Notes under the pieces: model-generated
Told to the model about the DNA's origin: nothing
Seen by the model: the letters and a program-made list of their open reading frames with translations, nothing else
The model's database searches: none
Position numbers and translations under genes: made by a program
Shown here: piece after piece, positions 43,610 through 51,409 of the stretch
How the letters are laid out: every line of letters starts with the position of its first letter
Numbering within the stretch: position 1 is the first letter of the stretch
NCBI RefSeq assembly: GCF_013369485.1
Contig: NZ_JABWEB010000002.1
Location: forward strand, 1-64,000
Length of the DNA: 64,000 nt
Source of the DNA: Massilia sp. BJB1822
GTDB lineage: Bacteria > Pseudomonadota > Gammaproteobacteria > Burkholderiales > Burkholderiaceae_D
Reading direction: 5' to 3'

Positions 43610-43893
43610 CGGTTTAGATGTCGCAAAAAAGATGCAGTGCGACCTACCGTTTTCACCCTCCGCTCGGGGAGTTTTCTTGAGCTTCAATCCGCCGCAAAGC
43701 CGCGCCAGCACTGGCGTGGACCAGTCATAGCCCTGCGTTTGTCAGACAAACGCTGACAGGGCGTGTCCGCCATTTCCTTACTGAAAATACAGAGAGTCGC
43801 CTCTTCTGCCTTCCTGCGCCCTCCAGCAGAATGTGTCTCAACGGCAATGCACAAGCATTCCAGGCAGAAAATAAACGGATCAAGGAGAGGGAA

Positions 43894-44211
43894 ATGACTG
43901 CTAACGATATGATGGCTGAAATTCGCGACGCCAACCTGAGCTACCTGATGCTGGCCCAGCAGATGATCCGCGCCGACAAGGTCACCGCCATCTTCCGCCT
44001 CGGCATCTCGGCCGACATCGCCGACCTGATCGAAGGCATGAGCAATGCCCAGATCCTGAAACTGGCCGGCGGCAATATGATGCTGGCCCGCTTCCGCTTC
44101 GACGATGGCGCCATCCTCTCCATGCTGACCAATTACAATAAAGACCGTAACCTGGCTCAGTCGCACGCCGCCATCCTGATGGCCGGCCAGCCCGCCGAAG
44201 AAATCGCTTAA
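43894..44211 (+). CDS. flhD: flagellar transcriptional activator FlhD
   Basis: The 105-residue protein is FlhD, which forms the FlhD4C2 complex that activates class II flagellar promoters. The sequence [33 protein letters not shown] is the conserved N-terminal helix bundle. The strong site AAGGAGAGG (about 43882-43890) fixes ATG 43894 as the start; upstream in-frame codons are not needed. flhC follows 17 bases downstream. Confidence 0.97.
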   Translation: MTANDMMAEIRDANLSYLMLAQQMIRADKVTAIFRLGISADIADLIEGMSNAQILKLAGGNMMLARFRFDDGAILSMLTNYNKDRNLAQSHAAILMAGQPAEEIA

Positions 44212-44228
44212 GCCAAGGAGCCGGGATC

Positions 44229-44774
44229 ATGTGCAAGAAGAGTGTGGTGTCGGAAGCCCAGGAAATCCAGCTGGCCATCGAACTGATCAATCTGGGCGCG
44301 CGCCTGCAGCTGCTGGAGACGGAAGTCTCGCTGTCGCGCGAACGCCTGCTCAAGCTGTACAAGGAATTGAAGGGCATGTCGCCGCCGAAAGGCATGCTGC
44401 CTTTCTCGACCGACTGGTTCCTGACCTGGCAGCCGAATATCCATTCCTCGCTCTTTTTGAACATCCACAGCTTCCTGGTGCAGCATGCCGGCGCCAGCGG
44501 CATCCACGCCGTGATGAAGGCTTACCAGCTGTATCTGGAACAGATGCCGCCGGAGCCGGGCCAGGAGCCGCTCTTGTCCCTGACCCGCGCCTGGACCCTG
44601 GTGCGCTTCGCCGGCAGCAAGATGCTGGAGCTCAAGCCTTGCGGCAAATGCCAGGGCAAATTCATCGTCAACGCGATGGACTTGAACGGCAGTTATGTCT
44701 GCGGCCTGTGCCATATGCCTTCGCGCGCCGGCAAGACCAAGAAGGCCAAGGATGCCGAAGCGCTGGCCGCCTGA
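44229..44774 (+). CDS. flhC: flagellar transcriptional activator FlhC
   Basis: The 181-residue FlhC partner of FlhD supplies most of the DNA-binding surface. The helices around [40 protein letters not shown] match the family. The zinc site is intact, with Cys pairs in [10 protein letters not shown] and YVCGLCHMP. An Ala/Lys-rich tail follows. It is co-transcribed with flhD. Confidence 0.97.
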   Translation: MCKKSVVSEAQEIQLAIELINLGARLQLLETEVSLSRERLLKLYKELKGMSPPKGMLPFSTDWFLTWQPNIHSSLFLNIHSFLVQHAGASGIHAVMKAYQLYLEQMPPEPGQEPLLSLTRAWTLVRFAGSKMLELKPCGKCQGKFIVNAMDLNGSYVCGLCHMPSRAGKTKKAKDAEALAA

Positions 44775-44819
44775 GTTGCGCCTTCCGCCGTATATATATA
44801 GTCAAAGCCGGGGCAGCCG

Positions 44820-45584
44820 ATGAGGCCGTCCCGGCTTTGGCGCGCGCCGGCCGTGCAAGCGCTGCTGATCCAGCTGCTGGCGCTGCTGCCGCTGGCGGCC
44901 CTGGCCATCATGCTCGATACGGCCGGCCGCGGCCTGACGCTGCTGACGGCGGCCCTGCTGCAAGGCGGGCTGGCGCTGCTGATCACCTGGCGGTTGGGCC
45001 TGGCGCCGTGGTGGCGCCCGATCCAGCTGCTGTTTCCCTTAGCCGTGCTGGCGGCCAGCGCCCTGGGTCTGCCGCCCGTGCTCTATCTGCTGCCCTTCCT
45101 GTTTCTGCTGGCCCTGTACTGGTCGACCTTCCGCACCCAGGTGCCGTACTACCCGTCCCATGCCGCCGTCTGGCGCGCGGTGGCGGCCGAACTGCCGCCG
45201 GGCAGGGCGCTCAAGCTGGTCGATATCGGCAGCGGCCTCGGTGGCATGACCCTGCACCTGGCGCGCCAGCGTCCGGACTGCGACTGTCTGGGCATCGAAC
45301 TGGCGCCGCTGCCCTGGCTGGTGGCGCGCCTGCGCGCCGCACTGAGCGGCAGCCGCGCCCGGTTTGTGCGCGGCGATTACGAGCGCCTCGACTTCGCCAA
45401 CTTCGATATGGTGTTCGCGTATTTATCGCCGGCCGCCATGCCGGCTTTATGGCAAAAAGCCAAAACGGAAATGCGCCCAGGCAGCTTGCTGATTAGTTAT
45501 GAATTTGAAATTCCCTATTGCGAAGCCGACAAGACCATAGTTACCACAGAGGGTGGGCCGCCGCTGTTTGTCTGGGTAATTTAA
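44820..45584 (+). CDS. membrane-anchored class I SAM-dependent methyltransferase
   Basis: The 254-residue protein has three hydrophobic helices in its first 100 residues (VQALLIQLLALLPLAALAIML, TLLTAALLQGGLALLITW, LFPLAVLAASALGLPPVLYLLPFLFLLALYW). A methyltransferase domain follows, with motif I KLVDIGSGLGGMTLHLA (about 135-150) and the acidic end of strand 2 in CLGIELAPL. The target is unknown. It lies 45 bases after flhC and before motA, so it is probably in the flagellar operon. A role in modifying a flagellar or envelope component is possible but not shown. Confidence 0.85.
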   Translation: MRPSRLWRAPAVQALLIQLLALLPLAALAIMLDTAGRGLTLLTAALLQGGLALLITWRLGLAPWWRPIQLLFPLAVLAASALGLPPVLYLLPFLFLLALYWSTFRTQVPYYPSHAAVWRAVAAELPPGRALKLVDIGSGLGGMTLHLARQRPDCDCLGIELAPLPWLVARLRAALSGSRARFVRGDYERLDFANFDMVFAYLSPAAMPALWQKAKTEMRPGSLLISYEFEIPYCEADKTIVTTEGGPPLFVWVI

Positions 45585-45626
45585 CTGTCTTTCTCTTGCC
45601 GGGGCGGCGTTTGCACGTTATTGTAG

Positions 45627-45639
45627 TTCCACTGTGGAA
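45627..45639. promoter_or_regulatory. inverted repeat upstream of motA
   Basis: TTCCAC-T-GTGGAA is a perfect 6-bp inverted repeat in the 106-bp gap before motA, within a locally A/T-rich stretch. It might be an operator or a small leader hairpin. No FliA-type or clear FlhDC-type site was recognised here. Confidence 0.35.
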
Positions 45640-45690
45640 TTATTCTGTTTTTTGACGTCATAACGTCCGTTTTCCTGGGAGTTTGCACAC

Positions 45691-46551
45691 TTGTTAGTCA
45701 TAGTCGGTTATCTCATCGTGATGGGCTCCGTATTTGGGGGCTTTGCGCTGTCGGGTGGACACCTGGCGGCTCTGTTCCAGCCTCTGGAGCTGCTGATGAT
45801 CGGCGGTGCGGCGCTTGGTGCTTTCTTCGTCGGCAATAACGGCAAGGCCATCAAGGCCACGCTGGGCGCGCTGCCCACCCTGTTCAAAGGGTCGCGCTAT
45901 ACCAAGGAATTGTATATGGAGCTCATGTCGCTGCTGTTCGACGTGCTCTCCAAGGTGCGCAAGGAAGGCTTGATGTCGATTGAAGGCGATATCGACAAGC
46001 CGTCCGACAGCCCGCTGTTCAGTAAATATCCGATGGTGCTGGAAGACCACCATATTGTCGAGTTCATGACCGATTATCTGCGCTTGATGGTGTCGGGGAA
46101 TATGGACGCCTTCCAGATCGAAAACCTGATGGACAATGAAATCGATACGCATCACCAGGAAGGCCATGTGCCGGCGCACTGTATCGCCAAGCTGGGCGAC
46201 GGTCTGCCGGCTTTCGGTATCGTGGCGGCAGTGATGGGCGTGGTGCACACCATGGAATCGGTGGGCATTCCGCCCTCCGAGCTGGGCATGCTGATCGCGC
46301 ACGCCCTGGTCGGCACCTTCCTCGGTATTTTGCTGGCCTACGGTTTCGTCGGCCCGCTGGCCAGCCTGCTGGAGCAGAAGCTGGAAGAGTCGACCAAGAT
46401 GTTCCAGTGCGTGAAAGTGACCCTGCTGGCCAGCCTGAACGGCTACGCCCCGGCGCTGGCCGTCGAATTCGGCCGCAAGGTGCTGTACTCGACCGAGCGT
46501 CCGTCCTTCTCGGAGCTGGAAGACCACATCAAAAAATCGAAATCGAAGTAA
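45691..46551 (+). CDS. motA: flagellar motor stator protein MotA
   Basis: The 286-residue inner-membrane stator subunit couples ion flow to rotation. It has four hydrophobic segments and the MotA-typical opening LVIVGYLIVMGSVFGGFALSGGHLAALFQPLE. The proton-path and torque regions are intact, with the conserved ...KYPMVLEDHHIVEFMTDYLRLMVSG and PAFGIVAAVMGVVHTM segments. Alignment with the usual N-terminus points to a TTG start at 45691, with GGGAG about ten bases before it. motB follows. Confidence 0.96.
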   Translation: MLVIVGYLIVMGSVFGGFALSGGHLAALFQPLELLMIGGAALGAFFVGNNGKAIKATLGALPTLFKGSRYTKELYMELMSLLFDVLSKVRKEGLMSIEGDIDKPSDSPLFSKYPMVLEDHHIVEFMTDYLRLMVSGNMDAFQIENLMDNEIDTHHQEGHVPAHCIAKLGDGLPAFGIVAAVMGVVHTMESVGIPPSELGMLIAHALVGTFLGILLAYGFVGPLASLLEQKLEESTKMFQCVKVTLLASLNGYAPALAVEFGRKVLYSTERPSFSELEDHIKKSKSK

Positions 46552-46602
46552 GGCCGCAGGCGCGTATCATGGTGAATAAGACTGCACTGAGAAGGAAGGG
46601 TC

Positions 46603-47544
46603 ATGGCTGAAGAGGGCATGCGGCCGATCATCGTCAAGCGCATCAAGAAGGGCGGCGGCGGACACCACGGCGGCGCCTGGAAGATCGCGTACGCCGACTT
46701 CGTGACGGCGATGATGGCCTTCTTCCTGCTGATGTGGCTCCTGGGTTCGACCACCAAGGGCGACCTGAACGGCATTTCCGAATACTTCAAGACCCCGCTC
46801 AAGGTCGCCATGCAGGGCGGCTCGGGCAGCGGCGACAGCTCCTCCGTGATCCCCGGCGGCGGCAAGGATCTGACCCGGCGCGAGGGCCAGGTCAAGCTGG
46901 GCGACGACCCCACGGTGAAAAAGACGTATAACCTGACAGCCGCCAAGAAGGCGCTGGAGCAGGAAGAGGCGGCGCGCCTGCAGGTACTCAAGGAAAAGCT
47001 CGAAGAGAAGATCGAGAACAATCCCAACCTGAAGAAATACCGCAACCAGCTGCTGCTCGACTTCACCAGCGAAGGCTTGCGCATCCAGATCGTCGACGAG
47101 CAGAACCGCCCCATGTTCGCCCTGGCGCGCGCCGACCTGCAGCCTTATACGCGGGAAATCCTGACCGAGATCGCGCCCGTGCTGAACGATGTGCCGAACA
47201 AGATCGGCCTGTCCGGCCACACCGATTCGACCCCGTATTTCAGCGACGCCGGCTACAGCAACTGGGAGCTGTCGGCCGACCGCGCCAATGCTTCGCGCCG
47301 CGCCCTGGTGCAGGGCGGCCTGGGCGACGCCAAGATCCTGCGCGTGGTGGGCCTGGCTTCGGCCGCCCACCTCGACCGCAAAGACCCGTTCAACCCGATT
47401 AACCGGCGCATCAGCATCATCGTCATGAACAAGAAGGCGGAAGAGAGCGTGATGCGCGATGGCGGCAAGCTGGAGGTCGGCACTGACACCGACGCCACGC
47501 GCGAGGCGATCAGCGCCCCCCCGCCGGCCCCGGCCAGGAAATAA
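46603..47544 (+). CDS. motB: flagellar motor stator protein MotB
   Basis: The 313-residue stator partner of MotA has the basic N-terminus RPIIVKRIKKGGGGHHGGAWKIAYADFVTAMMAFFLLMWLLG, in which the Asp of AYADFV is the ion-carrying residue, then the plug/linker and an OmpA-like peptidoglycan-binding domain (about 155-285; IGLSGHTDSTPYF, NWELSADRANASRRALVQGGL, NRRISIIVM). It is a standard full-length protein. Confidence 0.97.
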   Translation: MAEEGMRPIIVKRIKKGGGGHHGGAWKIAYADFVTAMMAFFLLMWLLGSTTKGDLNGISEYFKTPLKVAMQGGSGSGDSSSVIPGGGKDLTRREGQVKLGDDPTVKKTYNLTAAKKALEQEEAARLQVLKEKLEEKIENNPNLKKYRNQLLLDFTSEGLRIQIVDEQNRPMFALARADLQPYTREILTEIAPVLNDVPNKIGLSGHTDSTPYFSDAGYSNWELSADRANASRRALVQGGLGDAKILRVVGLASAAHLDRKDPFNPINRRISIIVMNKKAEESVMRDGGKLEVGTDTDATREAISAPPPAPARK

Positions 47545-47575
47545 AACGAGCCTGCTGTACGAGAACGAGACTGTT

Positions 47576-48124
47576 ATGACGAGAAAAAAAATCCTGGGCT
47601 CCCATGTGAAGCGCCTGCTGTCGGGTGTGTCCGACCACGGGCGGCGCCATTTGACCGAGGTGGAAACCGATCTGATCCAGACGAACCTGTTGCTGGAAGA
47701 AGCAATTGAAAAACTGTCGCGCAATTTCATGGCCATCCATGACGCCGTCAACGCCCAGCAAGCCACCATCGAGCTGCTGCTGCAAGGCGGCACGCCGACC
47801 CCGGAAGACAAGCAGCGCCTGCAGGAAATGAACGAGCAGGTCAGCACCTATGTGAACGCGGCCATCACCAGCATGCAGTTCCAGGACATGACCAGCCAGC
47901 TGATCGACCGCACCTTGAAGCGTGTCACCGGCCTGCGCGAATTTCTCGGCACCCTGGGCGCGCATGGCGCGGAAATGCTGCCGGAAAGCGATAACGACGA
48001 GATTGTGGATTTGCTGGGCAAGGTCAGCATGGCGCTGGCGATCCAGAGCCTGGAGCTGCGCAGCGTGCTGCGCAAGGCGGTAAGCCAGAAGCACCTGGAG
48101 AGCGGCGACATCGAGCTGTTCTGA
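47576..48124 (+). CDS. CheZ-like chemotaxis protein (putative CheY phosphatase)
   Basis: The 182-residue protein is largely helical. The segment AAITSMQFQDMTSQLIDRTLKRV (about 97-119) resembles the CheZ active-site helix (FQDLTGQ), including the catalytic-type Gln. Length and the rest of the sequence do not match enteric CheZ closely, so it is a distant relative at best. It sits between motB and a cheY-like gene. No other cheZ is present, and the usual cheZ position after the second cheY is empty, which favours this protein as the dephosphorylating partner (inference). Another possibility is a general helical chemotaxis accessory protein. Confidence 0.6.
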   Translation: MTRKKILGSHVKRLLSGVSDHGRRHLTEVETDLIQTNLLLEEAIEKLSRNFMAIHDAVNAQQATIELLLQGGTPTPEDKQRLQEMNEQVSTYVNAAITSMQFQDMTSQLIDRTLKRVTGLREFLGTLGAHGAEMLPESDNDEIVDLLGKVSMALAIQSLELRSVLRKAVSQKHLESGDIELF

Positions 48125-48192
48125 CAGCGGCGGCGCCGGACAACGGTAATACAGTGGGCCTGGGCCCGAACTTAAAATAGTGAGATAAGAAG

Positions 48193-48558
48193 ATGGCTAA
48201 AACAATACTTGCAGTTGACGACTCCAGCTCGCTGCGCCAGATGGTCGCCTTCAGCCTGAAGGCCGCCGGCTATCAGGTGGTGGAGGCGGTGGACGGTCAG
48301 GACGGCTTGGAAAAGGCCAAGCAGCAGACCGTGGACCTGGTGCTGACCGACCAGAACATGCCGCGCATGGACGGCCTGCAACTGATCAAGCTGCTGCGCG
48401 AACAACCGGCCTACGCCAAAGTGCCCATCCTGATGCTGACCACCGAATCGTCCGATGAGATGAAAGCCAAGGGCCGCGCTGCCGGCGCCAATGGCTGGCT
48501 GGTCAAGCCTTTCGACCCGCAACGTCTGATCGAGGTAGTCAAGAAAGTAATCGGTTGA
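48193..48558 (+). CDS. single-domain response regulator, CheY-like
   Basis: The 121-residue receiver domain has the acidic pair and phosphoacceptor of the family (ILAVDDSSSLR, VLTDQNMPRMDG), the Thr switch in LMLTTES and the conserved Lys in VKPFDPQ. It resembles PilH/TsrR-type regulators more than enteric CheY. It is the first of two stand-alone receivers in the operon and lies 39 bases before cheA. It could act as a phosphate sink or as a motor-directed regulator besides the classical CheY at 55976. Confidence 0.92.
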   Translation: MAKTILAVDDSSSLRQMVAFSLKAAGYQVVEAVDGQDGLEKAKQQTVDLVLTDQNMPRMDGLQLIKLLREQPAYAKVPILMLTTESSDEMKAKGRAAGANGWLVKPFDPQRLIEVVKKVIG

Positions 48559-48597
48559 GGTGGGCGCCATGAGCTTTGTTCTTGACGGAGTCGCGCC

Positions 48598-50811
48598 ATG
48601 ACCATCGATATAAGCCAGTTCTTTCAGGTCTTCTTCGACGAGGCCGAAGAGCTGCTGGCTGAAATGGAAAGGCTGCTGCTGGCCGTCGACGTGGAGGCGC
48701 CGACCGAAGAGGATCTGAACGCGATCTTCCGTACCGCGCACTCGGTGAAGGGGGGCGCGTCCACCTTCGGCCTGAGCGATATGACGGAAGTGACGCATAT
48801 CCTGGAAACCCTGCTGGACCGCATCCGCAAAGGCGAGATGGCGCTGACCGGCGAGCATGTCGACGCCTTCCTGGCGGCCAAGGATATTCTGAAGATGCAG
48901 CTGGACGGCCACCGTCTCGGTTCGGCCGTGGATCAGGATGCGGTGGGCGATGTGCGCATGATGCTGCAATCGCTGGCCCAGGACGTGCACGTGGCGGCCC
49001 TGGCCCCGGTCGCGCCCTCGTTCCAGACTGCGGCGCGCGATAGCGCGGCAGTCGATCATAGCGGCGGCGCGCGCTACCGCCTGGAACTGCCGAAAATGGA
49101 TCACCGCGAGGTGACGGCGCTGGCGGCCGAACTGGGCCTGCTGGGCCACGTCACGGTGACCCCGCTCGACCACGACCGCAACGCCATGGTGGTGACCACC
49201 CACGAGAGCCTGGACGATATCATCGCCATCTGCTCCTTCGTGCTGAATACCGAAGACATGACCGTGACCGAGCTGCCGGCCCTGACGCCGGAGCAGGAAG
49301 CGAAGGAGAGGGCGGAGCGGGCGCGCGTCGAAGGCGAGCTCGGTTACGGCTTCTTCGATCCGGTCGACACTCCGCCGACCGCGCCGGCGGCCGGCCAGGG
49401 CGGCGATCCAGGCTACGGCTTCTTCCAGCCGCTCGACGAGATCCGCGCCAATGCCGGCGCGGCCGGCGAAGATGCGCAAGGCTACGGCTTCTTCCAGCCG
49501 CTGGAAACCATCCGCGCCCAGGCCGGCATCAAGGACACGCCGCTCGAAGTCAAGCCGGTCGAGGAAGTCGAGAAGAAACCGGTCAAGAAGGAGGCGGCCG
49601 ACAAGCCGGCCGCGCATGGCGCCGAATCGTCCTCGATCCGCGTCTCGATCGAGAAGGTCGACCAGCTCATCAACCTGGTGGGCGAACTGGTGATCACCCA
49701 GGCCATGATCGAGCAGCGCGCCGATTCGCTCGACCCCATGGTCTATGAGCGCCTGCTGAGCGGCATCAGCCAGCTCACGCGCAATACCCGCGACCTGCAG
49801 GAAGCGGTGATGTCGATCCGCATGATGCCGATGGACTTCGTGTTCTCGCGCTTCCCGCGCATGGTGCGCGACCTGGCCTCCAAGCTGGGCAAGAAGGTCG
49901 ACTTCATCACCCACGGCGCCGCCACGGAGCTGGACAAGGGCCTGATCGAGCGCATCGTCGATCCGCTCACCCACCTGGTGCGCAACAGCATCGACCACGG
50001 CATCGAAATGCCGGAAGCGCGCCGCGCCGCCGGCAAGAGCGAAGCAGGGCGCCTGTTCCTCTCGGCCAGCCACCAGGGCGGCAATATCATCATCGAAGTG
50101 TCCGACGATGGCGGCGGCTTGAACCGCGAGAAGATCCTGTCCAAGGCCAAGGAACGCGGCCTGCCGCTGACCGACAATATGAGCGACGCCGACGTCTGGC
50201 AGCTGATCTTCGCGCCCGGCTTCTCCACCGCCGATGCCGTGACCGACGTCTCCGGCCGCGGCGTGGGCATGGACGTGGTCAAGCGTAATATCACGGCCAT
50301 GGGCGGCTCGGTCGACATCCGTTCGGCCAAGGGCTTCGGCACCACCATGTCGATCTCGCTGCCGCTCACCCTGGCCATCCTGGATGGCATGTCGATCCGC
50401 GTCGGCGAGGAAGTCTACATCCTGCCGCTGGGCTTCGTGATCGAATCGCTGCAGCCGACGCCGGACGACGTCAAGGAAATTTCCGGCAAGGGCAAGGTGA
50501 TCAAGGTGCGCGGCGAATACCTGCCCCTGATCCCGCTGTACCAGATGTTCGACATCGTGCCGCGCTTTACCGACCCGTCGCAGGGCATCCTGGTGATCCT
50601 CGAAACGGAAGGGCGCAAAGCCTGCCTCTTCGTCGACGAGCTGGTGGGCCAGCAGCAGGTCGTGGTCAAGAACCTCGAATCGAACTACCGCAAGGTGGCC
50701 GGCATTTCCGGCGCCACCATCCTGGGGGACGGCGGCGTCTCCTTGATCCTGGACGTGGCGGCGCTGATCCGCTCCTCGCGCCAGCTGGCCGACGAATCCA
50801 TTTTTTCGTGA
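48598..50811 (+). CDS. cheA: chemotaxis histidine kinase CheA
   Basis: The 737-residue kinase has an HPt domain (about 1-105) with phosphoacceptor His in FRTAHSVKGGASTFG. A linker carries three GYGFF motifs (about 240-310). The P3 dimerisation helices start at SSSIRVSIEKVDQLINLVGELVITQ, and the ATPase domain shows LVRNSIDHGIEMPE, VSDDGGGLNREKI and SGRGVGMDVV. The CheW-like P5 domain is C-terminal. It phosphorylates CheY and CheB in response to the MCP. No CheY-binding P2 of the enteric kind was recognised; the GYGFF region may take its place (inference). Confidence 0.96.
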   Translation: MTIDISQFFQVFFDEAEELLAEMERLLLAVDVEAPTEEDLNAIFRTAHSVKGGASTFGLSDMTEVTHILETLLDRIRKGEMALTGEHVDAFLAAKDILKMQLDGHRLGSAVDQDAVGDVRMMLQSLAQDVHVAALAPVAPSFQTAARDSAAVDHSGGARYRLELPKMDHREVTALAAELGLLGHVTVTPLDHDRNAMVVTTHESLDDIIAICSFVLNTEDMTVTELPALTPEQEAKERAERARVEGELGYGFFDPVDTPPTAPAAGQGGDPGYGFFQPLDEIRANAGAAGEDAQGYGFFQPLETIRAQAGIKDTPLEVKPVEEVEKKPVKKEAADKPAAHGAESSSIRVSIEKVDQLINLVGELVITQAMIEQRADSLDPMVYERLLSGISQLTRNTRDLQEAVMSIRMMPMDFVFSRFPRMVRDLASKLGKKVDFITHGAATELDKGLIERIVDPLTHLVRNSIDHGIEMPEARRAAGKSEAGRLFLSASHQGGNIIIEVSDDGGGLNREKILSKAKERGLPLTDNMSDADVWQLIFAPGFSTADAVTDVSGRGVGMDVVKRNITAMGGSVDIRSAKGFGTTMSISLPLTLAILDGMSIRVGEEVYILPLGFVIESLQPTPDDVKEISGKGKVIKVRGEYLPLIPLYQMFDIVPRFTDPSQGILVILETEGRKACLFVDELVGQQQVVVKNLESNYRKVAGISGATILGDGGVSLILDVAALIRSSRQLADESIFS

Positions 50812-50844
50812 CGCATTGTAAGTAACCGGGAAGGAAAAACCATC

Positions 50845-51336
50845 ATGTCAGACGCAGTTCAAACCGCAGGCGCCAAGGATATTGCCGGCCACGAGTTCCT
50901 GGCCTTCAAGCTCGGCGCCGAGGAATACGGCATCGACATTCTGAAAGTGCAGGAAATCCGCGGCTACGAGGCCGTGACCCGGATCGCCAATGCCCCCGAG
51001 TTCATCAAGGGCGTGATCAATCTGCGCGGCATCATCATCCCGGTGGTGGACATGCGCATCAAATTCAATCTGGGCGAGCCGGTGTACGACCAGTTCACGG
51101 TCGTCATCATCCTCAACATCAATGGCCGCGTGGTCGGCATGGTGGTCGACAGCGTGTCCGACGTGACCACGCTGGCGCCCGAGCAAGTCAAGCAGGCGCC
51201 CGAGATGGGCACCGCTTTCAGCACCGAGTACATGATCGGCCTGGGCACCATCGATGAGCGCATGCTGATCCTGGTGGACATCGACAAGCTGATGTCCAGC
51301 CCCGAAATGGGCCTGATAGAACAACTGGCGGCTTAG
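50845..51336 (+). CDS. cheW: chemotaxis coupling protein CheW
   Basis: The 163-residue adaptor joins receptors to CheA. Its single CheW domain reads [58 protein letters not shown], the standard pattern, and [17 protein letters not shown] follows. It lies 33 bases after cheA with a good AAGGAA ribosome binding site. Confidence 0.97.
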   Translation: MSDAVQTAGAKDIAGHEFLAFKLGAEEYGIDILKVQEIRGYEAVTRIANAPEFIKGVINLRGIIIPVVDMRIKFNLGEPVYDQFTVVIILNINGRVVGMVVDSVSDVTTLAPEQVKQAPEMGTAFSTEYMIGLGTIDERMLILVDIDKLMSSPEMGLIEQLAA

Positions 51337-51409
51337 CAGACAACAGCCGGCATCAACCCGCCAGAGGATGAACCGGCATAAGGACAGAAAGGCTACGAGG
51401 GAGACTGTG

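Larger units (their letters stand above)
43440..43610. repeat. direct duplication of an AT-block plus promoter unit
   Basis: The segments 43440-43500 and 43549-43610 align: each begins GCGAAA, continues with about 18 bases of A/T only, then GCAG, CCTAAAGTTC, and ends TGCCGTTACC. The spacer bases between promoter boxes differ, so selection appears to keep the boxes. The duplication explains the two promoter copies. Confidence 0.7.

Noticed and set aside
44791..44801. TATATATATAG before the methyltransferase gene as a promoter
   Set aside because: No -35 element at a proper distance, and the gene is only 45 bases after flhC, so read-through is the simpler explanation.
48172..50073. 633-codon minus-strand open frame
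   Set aside because: Antisense to cheY and cheA, with no domains.
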